A stretch of DNA of 64,000 nucleotides from Harmothoe impar (GCA_947462335.1 OX381720.1:41771152-41835151); one strand, 5' to 3'; positions 1-12,987 are shown, counted from the stretch's first letter. Numbers and translations: made by a program. The notes: generated from the sequence alone by a model not told the origin.

Positions 1-710
1 TAAAGTCTGTGTGCAGTTTATATAGGCGAGGTTTTAAGGTACGGCAGGGAACCTACAAACAAAAGTACTAGTTATATACCCACACAATAGCGGTACACAT
101 AAAAAGGTTTATTTATCTTTCTTTTATTCAAGAAGTATGATCCCCTCCTTGTAGAAAAGCAGACCATTTCATAGCAGATAAAACGTGTTATATTCTCACA
201 GTCACTTGTGGTAATAAAACCCTCTAGTAGATATTGAACTTGACCGAATGATAAACATGTACCACATTGGATATTTCTACTCTAGTCAGAAACGCCAATG
301 AGGATCCGGAATGTAGAATAGTTCATAGATATGCTAACACTATTATTGCCCAGAAAGTTGGCTAAAAGTTTCATTTGGGACACAATAAAAATATATGAAT
401 AAATACATGGTTGTGGGCCTATGTATAATTTGAGCCTATCTGCCCAGTTTTATCTACCGGGTTCGCCAGAGATGTCAGAGATCACTTGATTAGGACGGAT
501 TGGTGATTATGTGATTATTTATACATACAACGATACACAATAAAACGTTCCTACTTTAATACAAAGATTACCATTAAATATTTCATCTAAATTTCATCAC
601 CATTAGACTAGAAAATAATTTGTGCACTGTTGAGAAGTCATGACTTAGAGGGCAAACATTTTACTAACATAAAAGTTTGGTACATACATGTACTAGACAT
701 GGATATTTAA
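1..710. other. no gene seen
   Basis: AT-rich, stops in all frames. Nothing recognised. The same holds for 907-2,332, 2,573-2,859 and 3,115-4,009, where short open frames have no start context, splice support or recognisable protein. Confidence 0.6.
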
Positions 711-906
711 CCTTCAAGGCTTCATATTCATTTGTTGTCATGATACACCATTGTTCCGAAGGGCGTCTTACTCACCTGTGTGTGCCAATCCGAGAGTCGG
801 AATGATACATGAATGCAGCACTGGCGAGTTACTCACCACAGCTGCATTCATACACTATAACAACAAACTGGCATTAAAGCACAGATCGGTGCTCCTAAAG
901 GTTAAA
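711..906. mobile_element. CCCTTTAAGG hairpin family copy, diverged
   Basis: Central GCAGCACTGGCGAGTTACTC with complement; the outer ends are degraded. Left of the ankyrin gene. Confidence 0.6.
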
Positions 907-2332
907 TTGATATATTCTTTTAAATAACTTCAACATCCATTTCTAGATAATAAATTAAAACAATTTACATTACAATATAAAAAGCCACTACTTCTTACAT
1001 AATTGATATGACCAAACCAGCCTATTTTTGTAGAACATTAACTCCACTATAAACAGTTATCATGGGAAGTATTCACCATTAAAATACAAAAAAGTCCTAG
1101 TATGTGTTGACACCAGTAGCATCAACAAGGTCATCAAATCCCCATCTAATATCCGCATGCATCGCTATTATTTCAAAAGATTTGCTGTTTTTCGAGGTGT
1201 AAATGCACAAGCATTGTCTTTTCACATATCATGGACGATTGAGACCGTTCCAAACACGAGAGAGAAACCTGTGTTAGAATGGCCCTTTCTAAATGAGGTG
1301 AAATCAAACCAGTAATGTTACTGTAAAGGCACGAAGTAGGATAGAATATGTTTTAAATCATCACAGCATATGGTATGACGTGCCTTGACATGGATATGCA
1401 TAAAGTACCTGAATGTTACACATGGCTGTTAAAGACATTCTTTCTGAAAATGTAAAGCCATAATATATACTGCGTCACCATATACATGCACAGAAACCTT
1501 AGAATGTTGCCATTTTATAAAGTACATGGCATGTAATTATAGCTGATATACACAATGTTAAATCCCATACCAGTGCAGCAGTAGAGAAGTAGGTATACAT
1601 TTTCTGGATCACAGTTTACACTAGATTATATTCAATTTATCATTGGATGAATTATCACATATATTTTCCAAACAATGGGATATTTCAGCAGATTATGTAT
1701 AAAAGAGAGAAAAGTACAACGTATGGAAACCCTCACCCTGACTATGAAATCTGTTTCTGATAATGTCAGAAGTGCCTCGCATGTATGACCTGTTTTATCA
1801 CAGTTGTATTCAGCACATTATAGTTATATATACCGGTATATATATATTAATACCGGTAGACATGATACAAAAAACATGAGTGTAAATACAAAGAGTTGTT
1901 GGACCAGCAAAATTGTTACTTTAATGACAGCTCTCTCCAACGTGGCCAATGACGTGTGCATAGAACATTGCTTATATACCAACTGTACTTAGCAATTGTG
2001 TGAAATTACAATAAGCAGCGACATATAGTACTATACCACATGCAATAAGTATGAAAGAAATACAGCGCATAGATTTTAAATAAATTCTGTAACCAATGCC
2101 ATACGAATCCAATTTAGAATCATATTGTGAGTTATCAGATTCAGAAGCTGTGTCATATTGAATGATGGGAATGCTACTTAAGTCAACAAGGATATCTAAA
2201 TTGGTCAACTTTCTATTCGTGTGGATATAGAGATGAGGTACCTTGAGGTAGATATATCATAACCTAACCTTATTTTTATATTTATGATAAAAGCCTTACA
2301 GCTAGACTAAGTGAACCTACAAAAAAATTTGA

Positions 2333-2572
2333 CCTTTTAAGGATGGCATGACACTTCAAGGCTTCATGCTGATTTGTTGTCATGATGCATCAATGCAGTA
2401 CTGGCGAGTAACGCGCTCCATTTGTGCATTATGCCAGCTCTTTGGAAGAATACAACCATTAGGGTTGGCATGATACATGAATGCATCAAATTACTAACCA
2501 GTGCCACAGTCATGCCTACTAAAAGGGCATAGTACATTAAAATTCCATGCTGCCTTAAAGGGTAACAAGCTT
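2333..2572. mobile_element. CCCTTTAAGG hairpin family copy
   Basis: CCTTTTAAGGATGGCATGA to CTGCCTTAAAGGGTAAC; both central hairpins are diverged. Confidence 0.65.
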
Positions 2573-2859
2573 GCAATTGGGATGTGAAGGGTCAGTGTAA
2601 CAGTATGCAACAATCGCCCCTCAGGTTCATCACCCTGGTTTAAGATACCAATTTCATTCACATAACCAAACTTAACTTGAGCATGTACGTCGACTAATTA
2701 TCTTTGCATCAATAGAATAGAAGGCTAGCTAGTACCTAAACCAGATTGAAAACCATTGACTAATATTCTCATTAATTTCAATATTCTTTGAGATTCATTT
2801 ACATAAAATTTTCCCAGCCTTAACTAAATCCCCTTCTAGAGCTCTGAACCATCTCGAGG

Positions 2860-3114
2860 TCCGCATAATGCTTTAGTACAATCTGCCCTTTTGTCGCCAT
2901 GATGCAAGAATACAACATCATAAAGTAACTAGCCGGTGAATGCATTATCATTTGATTTATGTCAACCCTATAGTGTTGATGCACTCCTTAGAAGTCGGCA
3001 TGATGCACTAATGCAGCACCAGCAATTTACTCTCCAGTGCCACATTATTGGATAATGACTACAAATAAGCATTATTACATCTTGGAGTATCATGCTGGCC
3101 TCAAAGGGTTAAAT
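2860..3114. mobile_element. CCCTTTAAGG hairpin family copy
   Basis: Contains GTCCGCATAATGCTTTAGTA and ends TGCTGGCCTCAAAGGGTTAA. Confidence 0.65.
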
Positions 3115-4009
3115 TCTGTACGGTGATTGAAAATGAATAATACATACAATGAAAAAATATGACATAACAAATGACATCATTAGCTGGTTGACACTATTCC
3201 ATTATGTACACACTCTGTAGAAGGATGCACTTGTTTCTTTCCCAACAGTGGCATCAAAGAGTACAATATTATAAGTTCTTTGGTGGCATTCACAATATCC
3301 AAAAGTACACATGCAATAAGTGTTGAGTATTGGTCCCAAACCACGACATGGAAGGAAGGAGTGTGAGGTGCTTATAGGTGACCCCTGGGCTGTGTAGCCT
3401 CTGCACCCTAACAGCCCCACTCACACACTTGTGCTTGTGCGACTGCGTTTCTTTATCACAATGGTTCACCATCTACGACATGAGCAACGCGCACAAAGTG
3501 ACGCTAGGCAGCGCATGACCTCCTGTTGAGATATTGTTATTTGTCCTTCGATATGCTTTACCACATGAGACACAGAAAGTCTGTCACATGACAATAATCG
3601 CGTGGAGATTCCCACTAATGATGTATCCAAGACATTTCCTCTTTCCAAAGGGGTGTAGCGAAGTGATTGAAACCGGTTAATAATTTCACACAGAATATCC
3701 AGGACAGTCTCAATCCAGTATTGACACAGTACTGACCATGCACAGAGACATGGTATATATATATATATAGAAAGAGTACCTGCTCATGCTGTGGTTTAAC
3801 TGTCCATATCACCACAGCCTGGGATAACTGTGCTAGGCTCTACCACCATGATCTTGGATCACATTCTCACGTATTGAGCTTGCCTTGAAAGAGTGCATAG
3901 TCCTACTTTCCACTGGCTCAGGAAGCCAGCTCTAGTGACACCCTCTTTAAATGACTATGAACAGCGCCACTTGTGAACCTGAGGTATTTACATATGGCGT
4001 ACGTTCAGT

Positions 4010-4190
4010 ACGAGGGAGGGTGGCGAGCGCCAGGTTTTGCATTTATTGAAGGCACCGTGGTTCGACCCTGTCGGGCGGAGGCACGGGGCTGAGATGAGTG
4101 CTGGTCTTGTGGCCTGAGTCGCTGCAGACCTCCACTCCTCTGGTTCTGGGGTAGAGAAAAGGAGAAAAGAAATGTGAAGTATCTTTTTTT
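4010..4190 (+). repeat. candidate tRNA-derived SINE
   Basis: A good pol III B box (GTGGTTCGACCCT at about 4,048-4,060), a weak A-box-like GGTGGCGAGCGCC upstream, then a GC-rich body ending in GAGAAAAGGAGAAAAGAAATG. No cloverleaf could be folded by eye. Low confidence. Confidence 0.35.
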
Positions 4191-4435
4191 TTAAAGTTCA
4201 ATAGCTCTTATCCCCACAATAGTTTTAATTATGTGTTCAAATACATATTATGTTATTCGGAGCACAAATCTGCTTGAAACCATGGGTGATTCTCGGAAAG
4301 ATAGCAGGAATACAGAACATGTTGAGACATGCTGCAACAACTCTGTACCTCATATTCTGCAAATCAATTACTTACTAATAACCATCAAAATATCACTGCT
4401 AGATTATTTAATTTAGTAATTATTATCAAGATATA

Positions 4436-4874
4436 TCATGGTACCTCTCTAGAACCTCTTGGAGAGCCGCCCCGTCCAAGACCCTTCTGGTGTGCTGCGG
4501 TTGCATGGCGCCCTCGTCCGGGTGAGGAGTAGCCTCTTTGTTGTTGTGGCGCCCCGCGGTAGCTGCCGTTTGAACTGGCAGAGCTCTGTCTGACCTCCTC
4601 CACCTGATCTGCATCCTCGTCTTCATCCTCATAGTCGTCTGCGTACTGGTCATCTTCGCTCCGTCTGTCATCATCATCATCATTAGAATCGCAGGTTAGG
4701 TTATCTTCAGCATCAGACCGGGTAAGTCGAGACCTCGGCTCAGCCGCCGCGATATGCGGCGGCCGGGTTGAATGCGAACTGCTGTGGGCCGGGAACCCTC
4801 CACCACCGGCACCGCTGCCACCACTAAAGATGCTGCGACCCCCGCCGCGCCCTTGACCTTTGACCTTAGAGTGG
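4436..4874 (-). CDS. ankyrin gene exon 15b, alternative last exon, Gly/Asp-rich
   Basis: Residues 871-1016 and a TGA stop if spliced from exon 14 in place of exon 15a. Acceptor CACACTTGACAG, phase 2, again giving Ser. Encodes SHSKVKGQGRGGGRSIFSGG, then AEPRSRLTRSDAEDN, a long acidic run with SNDDDDDRRSEDDQYADDYE, and an RG-rich end (QQQRGYSSPGRGRH, GLGRGGSPRGS). A GTACCA donor-like sequence just before the stop would allow one more exon further left. A second phase-2 acceptor at 4,890 is possible. Confidence 0.75.
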
Positions 4875-6062
4875 CTGTCAAGTGTGTAACTACACCAGGT
4901 GAGTAGAGAGTCATGCACAGAGGGGTGTCAAGTAGAGAAAGGAGACATGAAACTGGCCAAATTATAGAGGGAGGAATTCATGCACTAATTCATGCAAAAT
5001 GTGGTAATTTTGAGAGGTAAAATGTGAAGAGATTCAATCTAAAAAGTTGGATAATGCCAGTTGAAAAGAATAAATGTTAAAAACCTTCTATGAATTACCG
5101 AATATATCAGTGAAGTATTGTTCGATTTTTGACTGAATATACATTATATAAGCATCTGTGTAAAAATTAGAACTAAATGTAGAGGACAATATTTGTTTTT
5201 GAATTGCACTCAAACTTAAGCCATTCGCTTAAGCTGTAGGGAGTACCGGATATAAATCAAAGTAAAAAAGACACAACAAAAGGAAATCTAAATCATAGGT
5301 GCATTTTCAAAATATCACACTGGTGTAGAAACTGAACTGAACCTCAAGGTCAAAGCTGAATAGCGCTCACTCTCCAAACACAACTTTATCTCTTTTCCAT
5401 TTGGAGGATACATATGTGTATATACTCATAGAATCTGCTTGGATTATTATGCCAGAGTGAAGTAAAGAGACTGAGATGCTGAGTCATCTCTGCCATTTCA
5501 AGCACTATGCTGGCCTTCAAGGGATGACCATAGCAGAATCTAGCAAGCATCATAAATAATATCCTTCAAACATGCTCAATGGGGAGAGCGTCTAGTGAGT
5601 AGCTTGGAGCAGCTCAAGGTGCAAGATGCCACGGTTTGGTCCCAGGTGGCGGCAGCAGCAGCAGTAGTGTGCCATGCATACAAAGCAGTTCGCAGTAACC
5701 TCAGAGGCACACTCAACCACCATCAAATCCTGGCCTCCAATCCTTTACATTTTAACCAGTTTAAAATGTTGTGTTGAATGTGCCTCAGAAAGTATAAGCA
5801 ATACATGGCAACCACAATGGCAGGGTTACAAGTCCATGGTCAGGAGAATGAAGGGAGTTGTTTTAACTAAAAGCTCCTACCGATATTATTTCAAAGCTCT
5901 GTAAAACTTGCAGGCTATTCAGGGAATGGTTCTGGGCTGCACCAGTATAGACAGCATGAAGGGAAGTAAATAGAAAAGAGAAAACATGGTAAAATCACAC
6001 ATTATCATCAAACAACCCTTTAAATACTACATGGATTAAATTCTTATTGGATCAAAATGGCT

Positions 6063-6456
6063 TCATTCATAGGTCAAACTCTGTGTTCGTCGTTTGCTTC
6101 GCATGGGTTTGGGTTTTTCTACCGAGAGTGAAATTTGAGGCCGGGAATCAGGAGACAAAACGCTCTCGCGGTCTTTACTACCTAAACCCCCTTGGCCTTT
6201 CCTGGATGTCCTCTTTTTGCTTTGCGGACCTTTCTCTCCCACCCATGCCTGTAACGTCTGGCTATATTTTTGATTATTCTTAGATCTTTGTTTTGGTAAA
6301 GGAGGAGAAGGGTTAGTATCAGGCATGCTAGAAACCTTTTCAGTGTCGTGACCAAGGGACATTCGTTCAAGAGTATTTCTTAAGACTTGTCCTATCGAGG
6401 AAACATCAGGAAAAGTTATAGATCTCTGTAAAGGGATGGGCTTATTATCAGTAGTG
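6063..6456 (-). CDS. ankyrin gene exon 15a, alternative last exon
   Basis: Residues 871-1001 and a TGA stop. Acceptor TTTCATAATAG in phase 2, so the split codon becomes Ser with exon 14. Encodes STTDNKPIPLQRSITFPDVS, then IGQVLRNTLERMSLGHDTEK (likely a helix), a basic QSKKRTSRKGQ stretch, and ends PKPMRSKRRTQSLTYE. This exon is less GC-rich than the others and its product looks partly ordered. No donor in a compatible phase was found inside it, so including it ends the protein. Confidence 0.82.
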
Positions 6457-6876
6457 CTATTATGAAAGGAGAAAGTAAAAATAAGTAATATTCCCATGAG
6501 TAAAATTTATGAGGATACTGCCATTGTTTAAGATATTCAACTACATGTATGTGTTATATTAATTGAGTTCCCATTGGCTAATTAAATCCATGAAATCTTG
6601 TCAACATATTCATGCCCATTACTAACCTTAACTGAAGTAATATCTAGATCACAGAATCACTTAATTCCCAGTATGAAGCACTTGTTTCAAAATAAAGTTA
6701 TTACTGAAAACGCACACACTCCTGATGAAATAGTTGGTAGCAATACATCTGTGAAGAAAGCTATTTCTCTCATATATAAAAAATGTAATATTATAGCTTA
6801 GCAAATCATTTCTGCTTACTCACACAATTTATACACTGTAAACATCTTGAACCACGTATCTTATGACCCTATTTAC

Positions 6877-7270
6877 CTTTGTTCATCCTCGTGTGAAGTC
6901 CGTCTCTTGTGTGGTTTCATACTCTGTGCGCGTTGCGGTTGTGGCTGTGGCGGGGCCCGTCCTCCAGGGGACCGGTCCCGTGGTTTGGGTGTGGGTGCCG
7001 CTGCCCCTGTACGGTGAGGGGACCGCTCCCTAGCCCCGGCTGACCCAGGACCCGGGCCACCCTGGGGCCCGGCCGGGTTCATCGGGGCAGCGTAACCTCG
7101 GGTAGGGGGCAGCGAGTCACCCTCACCGCCGTGCGAGGAGCTACGGTCTCGCTTCTTTTTCTTCTTTTTCTTCTGCTGCTGAGACTTGGGCGGGCCGTGC
7201 GGGGGGAGATCTAGTGGCAGGAGGTGCGCCGGTGGGATCACGCGGCCATCTTGGTTGTGGTGCATGGAGG
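6877..7270 (-). CDS. ankyrin gene exon 14, basic and Pro/Gly-rich
   Basis: Residues 740-870, phase 1 in, phase 2 out, 394 bases. Acceptor TTCTTAACTCAG, donor CAAAG|GTAAAT. Begins ASMHHNQDGRVIPPAHLLP, then QQQKKKKKKKRDRSSSHGG (a lysine run followed by an RS-like stretch), a Pro/Gly block (NPAGPQGGPGPGSAG), repeated RSP sites (RERSPHR, PRDRSPGG) and MKPHKRRTSHEDEQ. The phase-2 donor can join either of two last exons. Confidence 0.9.
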
Positions 7271-9184
7271 CTGAGTTAAGAAAGGAAATTCAATGAATTT
7301 TAGTATTTCAAAATTTCTATCACTTTCATCAGATATAATCAAAAGTACATTTAAAAAACATATATATATTTCATCACTTCCCTACTAGCTTCATCTGTAT
7401 TTCTTATATCTTAACAAATCCATAGCGTTATACGTTCAGTATTAAGCATGAACATAAATTAAAATATCCATAATTTCAGCAATAAAGTATGACCACTATA
7501 CTTAACTAAACCAAAAACAGAACAGCATATCTTTTTATAGAACAAAGAAGAGCCAATCACCAGAGACTTCTAGGTCATTAAGCTATCGTTCATTTAGCAT
7601 TACATAGACATTGAATTTCCTGTTTTGAGAGGAGGAAATATCTGCTTGGTAATGTGCTGTGAGAGCGAAAAAATGTCAAATTCTACTTGACGTTACTAGT
7701 GCAACACATGATATGGTATGTGAGACACAAATAATTTCTTTAACCTATGGATAGGCCTTACAATATGGTTAAATAATAGTGTCAAGATAACTTTTATAGA
7801 TGCTGGCTATTGATAATGTAGGCGACTTCTGATAGGAGACACTGATGGCAATTGGACTGACACTATTAAACAACGCTTCCACAACTATCATATTATCGTG
7901 TATAAGCACTACGTCTATGAGTAGTGGAATGCATCTCCTATGCACTAGAATCTGCTCTAAATTAATACATTGGAAATTATGCTGCCAGATGTATAAGAGC
8001 TGAAGCGCCTCAACATGACGGAACGATATTTGTATTGTACATATAGCTTAGAAATTGTTTCATTTTGTAGTTAAGTACATTAGCAATTGTTACAACTCAG
8101 TTGGATAATATACAAGGTCTAGCGAAAGATCTTGAGGCTAATCTACTATTAATGAAAGCAGCCCTTCACTTTATTATTGTATTGTAGGAACTTGTTTGAG
8201 ATGTAGGATATAAAAGTACTATTGATCAAACATACTACTCGGTATTGGTTTGTCATATCAGTGTTGGTTATTGAGATAAGAGAGTGGAGATGGTGAGACT
8301 CCTTATAGGTGTATTACTACCATAAGATCTGAAGTAAGTTGGAGGACAGCTTATTAACCCTTTCGCTACTGACACAGAAAATGACCCAAATCCTTGACTA
8401 TGGGCATCCTAAACTGCTATTACTACAAAAAAAACGGGGGATTTCCATGTCAAATCATAGGCCCATATCCACCATGGTAAGGGTAAAATGTAGATATTTT
8501 AGAATTTGGGTTGAAAAGATATATATATTTTATCTATAATCTGTGAAAAAATTGTGACAATTGGAATATTTTCTCTCATAGAAATAGAGATTTTTGTACT
8601 TTTCTAAATGATGCCAAATAGCATCACCCGTTTTTCAATAGGTGATGTCAATTGGCATCACCCGTTTTTTGGTGGGTACAGTAATTACTTCACATCCTCA
8701 TACGGGAAAATAAACACGCTGTACAAAGTCTAACTCCCTCCTTGTACAAACAATGTACCATGTTATTATTATACAGTATTATACACCTATGCACCAGCTT
8801 AGTTAATAGTTGTGGAGATTCTGCAAGCCTTGGTCCGCCAAATGTATTAAAACGTTAGACAGTATTCTTGGAAACAAAGGATGTTTTCGAGGAATTCCAG
8901 ACAAAATGCGAACGAAATATTTTCCTACTGAAACAGTTTTAAATATCAAATTTCAATTGCAATACTCAATCTTTATTTCTTCTACAAGTACATAACAGAC
9001 GCTTTGCGTGCTACTATAGTAATCTGCACATAAAATCTCTGCCCAAATTTTTAAAGTAATGGCACCACCACCTACATGAAAAGAAATGCACTTTGATTTG
9101 GAGGAGCCTGCATTTTTCAAAGCGGTATACTTATGTGGAGACCTGGAGAGAGGTCGGGGTTAGACAGTTAGTATCACACCTCAC
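7271..9184 (-). other. intron between exons 14 and 13
   Basis: AT-rich. The only structure seen is a pair of GATGCCAAATAGCATCACCC/GGTGATGTCAATTGGCATCA words at 8,609-8,672. No exon-like frame. Confidence 0.6.
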
Positions 9185-9235
9185 CTGGTAACCCGTACGC
9201 CCCGGTCGGCGGCGGCTTGGGCACGTGGCCGTACA
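9185..9235 (-). CDS. ankyrin gene exon 13 (51-base micro-exon)
   Basis: Residues 723-739, phase 1 to phase 1. Acceptor GTGTACTCACAG, donor TTACCAG|GTGAGG. Encodes YGHVPKPPPTGAYGLP. Fifty-one bases, so skipping it would keep the frame. The Pro/Gly/Tyr composition matches neighbouring exons. Confidence 0.8.
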
Positions 9236-9508
9236 CTGTGAGTACACAAACCAACGTCACTATTGCAACGTGCACAACATGTATACCTTGAATTCTTGCG
9301 TATAGACCTAACGCGAATATAGGCCACACCCCTAACTTTGACAAACCGTAAGAGCCGCAGAGGAGGTTTGATTATGGCGAATTTAGCAGTGTAGTATACA
9401 TCTAAAAACTCCTGTATAAGCCGAACTCTGACTTTCTCCCGATCTTTATAAGCTGCACTGGCCAGCTGCGGCTTCTACGCAAGAACTTATGACGGTCAAC
9501 TCCTCGGT

Positions 9509-9647
9509 AACCCTTTAAGGGCCGCATTCTGGATTATTGCATTATGACCTCTGTCTGCATGATACATGAATGAAGCCATAAAGCTTTTAGCACCACATAG
9601 TGCCCATTTGGCCATGAATGTAGTCCACTTTTAGTTAAAGGGTGACC
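9509..9647. mobile_element. CCCTTTAAGG hairpin family copy, short
   Basis: Starts ACCCTTTAAGGGCCGCATTC; a single, incomplete hairpin ends in TTAAAGGGTGACC. In the intron between exons 13 and 12. Confidence 0.65.
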
Positions 9648-10719
9648 AGGAGAATTGACTGCATAAAACCATGCATACACACTGGTTACAACATTCAAAG
9701 CGGCAAGTGCATAAACACATATGATGGGTTTCAGAATAATATGTGGTATGATTTGTAAATGCTAATTATGAAATAATGAAGCGAAATGAAGACTTGGCAA
9801 CACAGTTCAACTATTGCGTAGAATCTGTAGAATCATTATCAATATGACCTTCTTAACTAATAAATGACCAGTTCAAAAACATATATAAATATGAAGATCA
9901 ACAAATACTATACATTGTGCCACTCTTTGTTCCTTTCAAAATAGTTAGTATCAACGTCAAGGGACTATTCTATATGACAAATATGAATTAAACTTTATCA
10001 TGATTCCCTAGTAGTTTACTACGGTACAACTTATATACAAAGGCATCCTAATACCGGTACCAATATCTACATGTAACTGACTTATAATTGATATGACTCA
10101 CATGGGAAGTTATTTTGGTACATCAATAACTTGACTAGGTGGATCTTATCAAGATATTATCATTGATCAGTTATCACTGATCATTAGGTACAGTCACAAT
10201 TTGGGGATTTTACTTCTGGAGATATCGCTTCTAACTAAAGGTCAGCTAATGGTTACAAGATTTAACACTTTAATCCTTGCCCCATATCTCGACACCCACT
10301 TTAGGTATATATGTGAGCAGCCACATCGAAAGGGTGTGCCATAGAGGTAAAAGAAGAACACCCTTTCTGCTTCGCTGCTCACACTTTTTTTTATCAATAT
10401 ACCCTTATAAAGTTGTGTTCTTAAATGGTCAGAATTTTGGAAAGCTTTGGTGTTTTGAACTGGAGCTGACAACAGTTTTATATGACAGACATTGGGGATA
10501 TATCTAATTGGGTAACATTGATTCTTTAAATTAGTGGCGTTGGTGTAACATGCAAATCTAAGCAAAGTTCATGCATTTTCAAAGGGTTACGTTACCTTCT
10601 AAAATTGGTATCTACACAAAATGGGTGTTTGTTCCACATAAAGTGTAATAAGTATTTTAAAAGAAAGCTGTGGTTAACCTATAAATAAGGTACTGTGACT
10701 GAAGGCTAATATTACAAAC

Positions 10720-10833
10720 CAGGAAACTTAGGTGGGCCTACGGGAGCCCTTTTGATGGGCGTGGTTTGTTTAGCGGCCGCCTTGTCAGGGGACGGAGGCT
10801 GTTGGTCGTCCGCAGGTTCCTCGTCCTTTTCGT
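10720..10833 (-). CDS. ankyrin gene exon 12
   Basis: Residues 685-722, phase 1 to phase 1, 114 bases. Encodes DEKDEEPADDQQPPSPDKAA, then KQTTPIKRAPVGPPKFP. Read without splicing the frame meets TAA just after the donor. The donor CCTG|GTTTGT is weak. The acceptor GGCTAAAG has a poor pyrimidine tract but is preceded by a perfect TACTAAC branch site about 20 bases upstream. Phases agree with exons 11 and 13. Confidence 0.78.
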
Positions 10834-11379
10834 CTTTAGCCACGAGTGTTAGTACGAAGGGCAGTTTAAGTGCATGTTATTGATTTTTCCTCCAGATATA
10901 TTTCCGATAATTCTTCAGTTTAGTCACGTGCTTGGGGATTGGGAGTAACTTCTAACCGTTCTAATGAGATCTTTTGATATACTGTGTACTTTTCTCATAA
11001 TTCTCAATAATGCCCATATATAACATGAAACATATGGGAATAACTTACAGTGAGACTTACAGTGAAATATGTCTTTGAACAAGAAATTAGACAAATACTA
11101 TATATAATGTGAATGGTATAAAAAGGACTTTCCTGTTTGAATTAGTGAGGACGCGGTAAATCGGCAATATCAAAATAAAAGAGCCAATCCTCATTCAGGT
11201 TTAGAGTGATAATGACTAGTAATTCGTCCACTGCAAATAACAGTCTCAAATCAACACTTCGGTGCATTCTCACACTTCCATAATGCAACTGTCCTATTAA
11301 ATCAGGTTATTCATAATGATGAAAACCACAAAACTGCAGGTCCTGGGGAATAATTTTATCAAACATATTGACGACCTAC

Positions 11380-11575
11380 CTCCGAGTGGCCCGTTGCGCG
11401 GTTCGCCCATCGGGGTGGCATCGTTCTGGTGCGGCTGCTGATGGTAGTAGTCGTCCGGTCCCATGTCCTGGTCCTCTCCTTCCTCCTCTTCGTCCTCCTC
11501 CTCGCCCTCCGCCCCCTCATCATGCGGAGCTTCCTCGTACTGCTGGCGCTGTGTCGGAGAGGACGGTGGAGGCTT
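11380..11575 (-). CDS. ankyrin gene exon 11, acidic segment
   Basis: Residues 620-684, phase 0 in, phase 1 out, 196 bases. Acceptor CTCCAAATAG, donor CTCGGAG|GTAGGT. Encodes KPPPSSPTQRQQYEEAPHDE followed by a nearly unbroken Glu/Asp run (EGEEEDEEEEGEDQD) and DDYYHQQPHQNDATPMGEPR. The proposed ORFs in other frames here are shadows and carry no matching splice phases. Confidence 0.9.
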
Positions 11576-12057
11576 CTATTTGGAGGGGAAATATAATTCA
11601 TGATCAAATATGAGTGTTTTAAAAAGTATCGTTTCTCATCTTTGAGACAGTTTTGGAATATCATAACGTTTCCACATGCAACAACTCTGAACAGTGAGGA
11701 TTTCGAGCCGGCATACAAGTATATTTTTATATTTGGTTGAACAGCACACGTACTTATGTGACTTAGAAGAGAACTGGCTCCTTCATCCTACATTAAAATG
11801 TATTTAAATTAGATAAATTTAAAAATAAAGATATCCCGAAACAGAGATAATAAAACAGACAGACTATTTATTTTACTTCCATACATACAGGAAAATTAAA
11901 AAGATGACATGATGGGTGAAAAGTCACATAGTATAAAAATGTGAGATGCAACGAACAAAGAGATATAAAAAGAAGGCATTGAATTACTATTAAAAGCAAA
12001 ACATGAAGTATATGCCCTTTAGTGACTGTTATGCAGTGTAGGTAGCAGTGTCAACCA

Positions 12058-12257
12058 GATGATGCCTCAAGGCTCATGCTCATTTGTCTTCATGATGCAC
12101 TCAGGCAGTACCGCCGAGTAATTCACCAATGCTGCGATACATGCATCATGCTGACCCTTCAGGAGTGCGTCAATCCTATAATTTCGACATGATTGTAAGA
12201 AGACGTCACGACAAAAGGGTACAGTGCATTAATGATCATGCTGCCCTTGAAGAGCTA
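12058..12257. mobile_element. CCCTTTAAGG hairpin family copy
   Basis: Outer ends are worn; CATTAATGATCATGCTGCCC marks the right end. Confidence 0.6.
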
Positions 12258-12541
12258 TACTTATTCACCAATAACGCAATATAAATATACGCAACAGATA
12301 CAACAGCATCCACTGAGAAAAAAATGTCCTAGAATCGTTATCTCGACATATTCTCTATCTTAATCAATCAAGTCCATGCAGTGCACAGTGAATGTAAGCA
12401 AAAGGCGCAACAATCTGCTTCGTATCACAAACAGTATTGCATCTAGGCAGATACAAGTTGACCACACTTGCAGGTTAAGGGTAAAGCTTCATAGCTACTG
12501 GTGCAGCATGCCCATCGTGAACTGGCAATGTGAGGGTGTGG

Positions 12542-12604
12542 GCAGCCACGCAGAAAGGCTGCTCTGTGCAGGAGGCGTGGATCATCCTTTCTGCGTGGCT
12601 ACTA
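12542..12604. repeat. AGCCACGCAGAAAGG hairpin
   Basis: Exact 15-base arms (AGCCACGCAGAAAGG and complement) with a loop of about 30 bases. The same word appears near 21,627 and 60,104. In the intron between exons 11 and 10; function unknown. Confidence 0.6.
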
Positions 12605-12771
12605 TTGTAAGTGACTTTCTTGTTTGTCTATTTATTCTATTTTCAGACTTTTATATGAAATTAAAGATGAATGAATAATTTTAATGAAACATATTTCAAT
12701 CAGGTAAACAGTCAATGAGAAATGATGCTCCCCACGAAGGTGTGCCCGAGTGACCCGCTCACAAAAAGTAC

Positions 12772-12909
12772 CTCAGCTGGGGCCTCAGTAGCGACCGGCG
12801 CGGTGTTCTGGTCAAAGTCAAGGTTTCGCGGTGTTAGATCTAAGTCTGATTTATCTAAGTCTTGCAGCAACTCCTCTAATTCACCCGCCTCGGGCAAATG
12901 GGATGGAGT
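12772..12909 (-). CDS. ankyrin gene exon 10, Leu/Asp-rich segment
   Basis: Residues 574-619, phase 0 to phase 0, 138 bases. Acceptor CCGCTACAG, donor GCTGAG|GTACTT. Encodes TPSHLPEAGELEELLQDLDK, then SDLDLTPRNLDFDQN, a short acidic amphipathic helix (ELEELLQDLDKSDLDL), the only helix-like piece in the tail and possibly a docking motif. Confidence 0.88.
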
Positions 12910-12987
12910 CTGTAGCGGCGTCCAGAGGTTAGCAAGATTAAAGGAGGAGGGAACGAAGGCTGGTATTAGTAAGCGACTTACTGGGAT

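Noticed and set aside
5580..5660. tRNA or SINE-like stretch (CACGGTTTGGTCCCAGG)
   Set aside because: B-box match is poor and no A box or cloverleaf is present.
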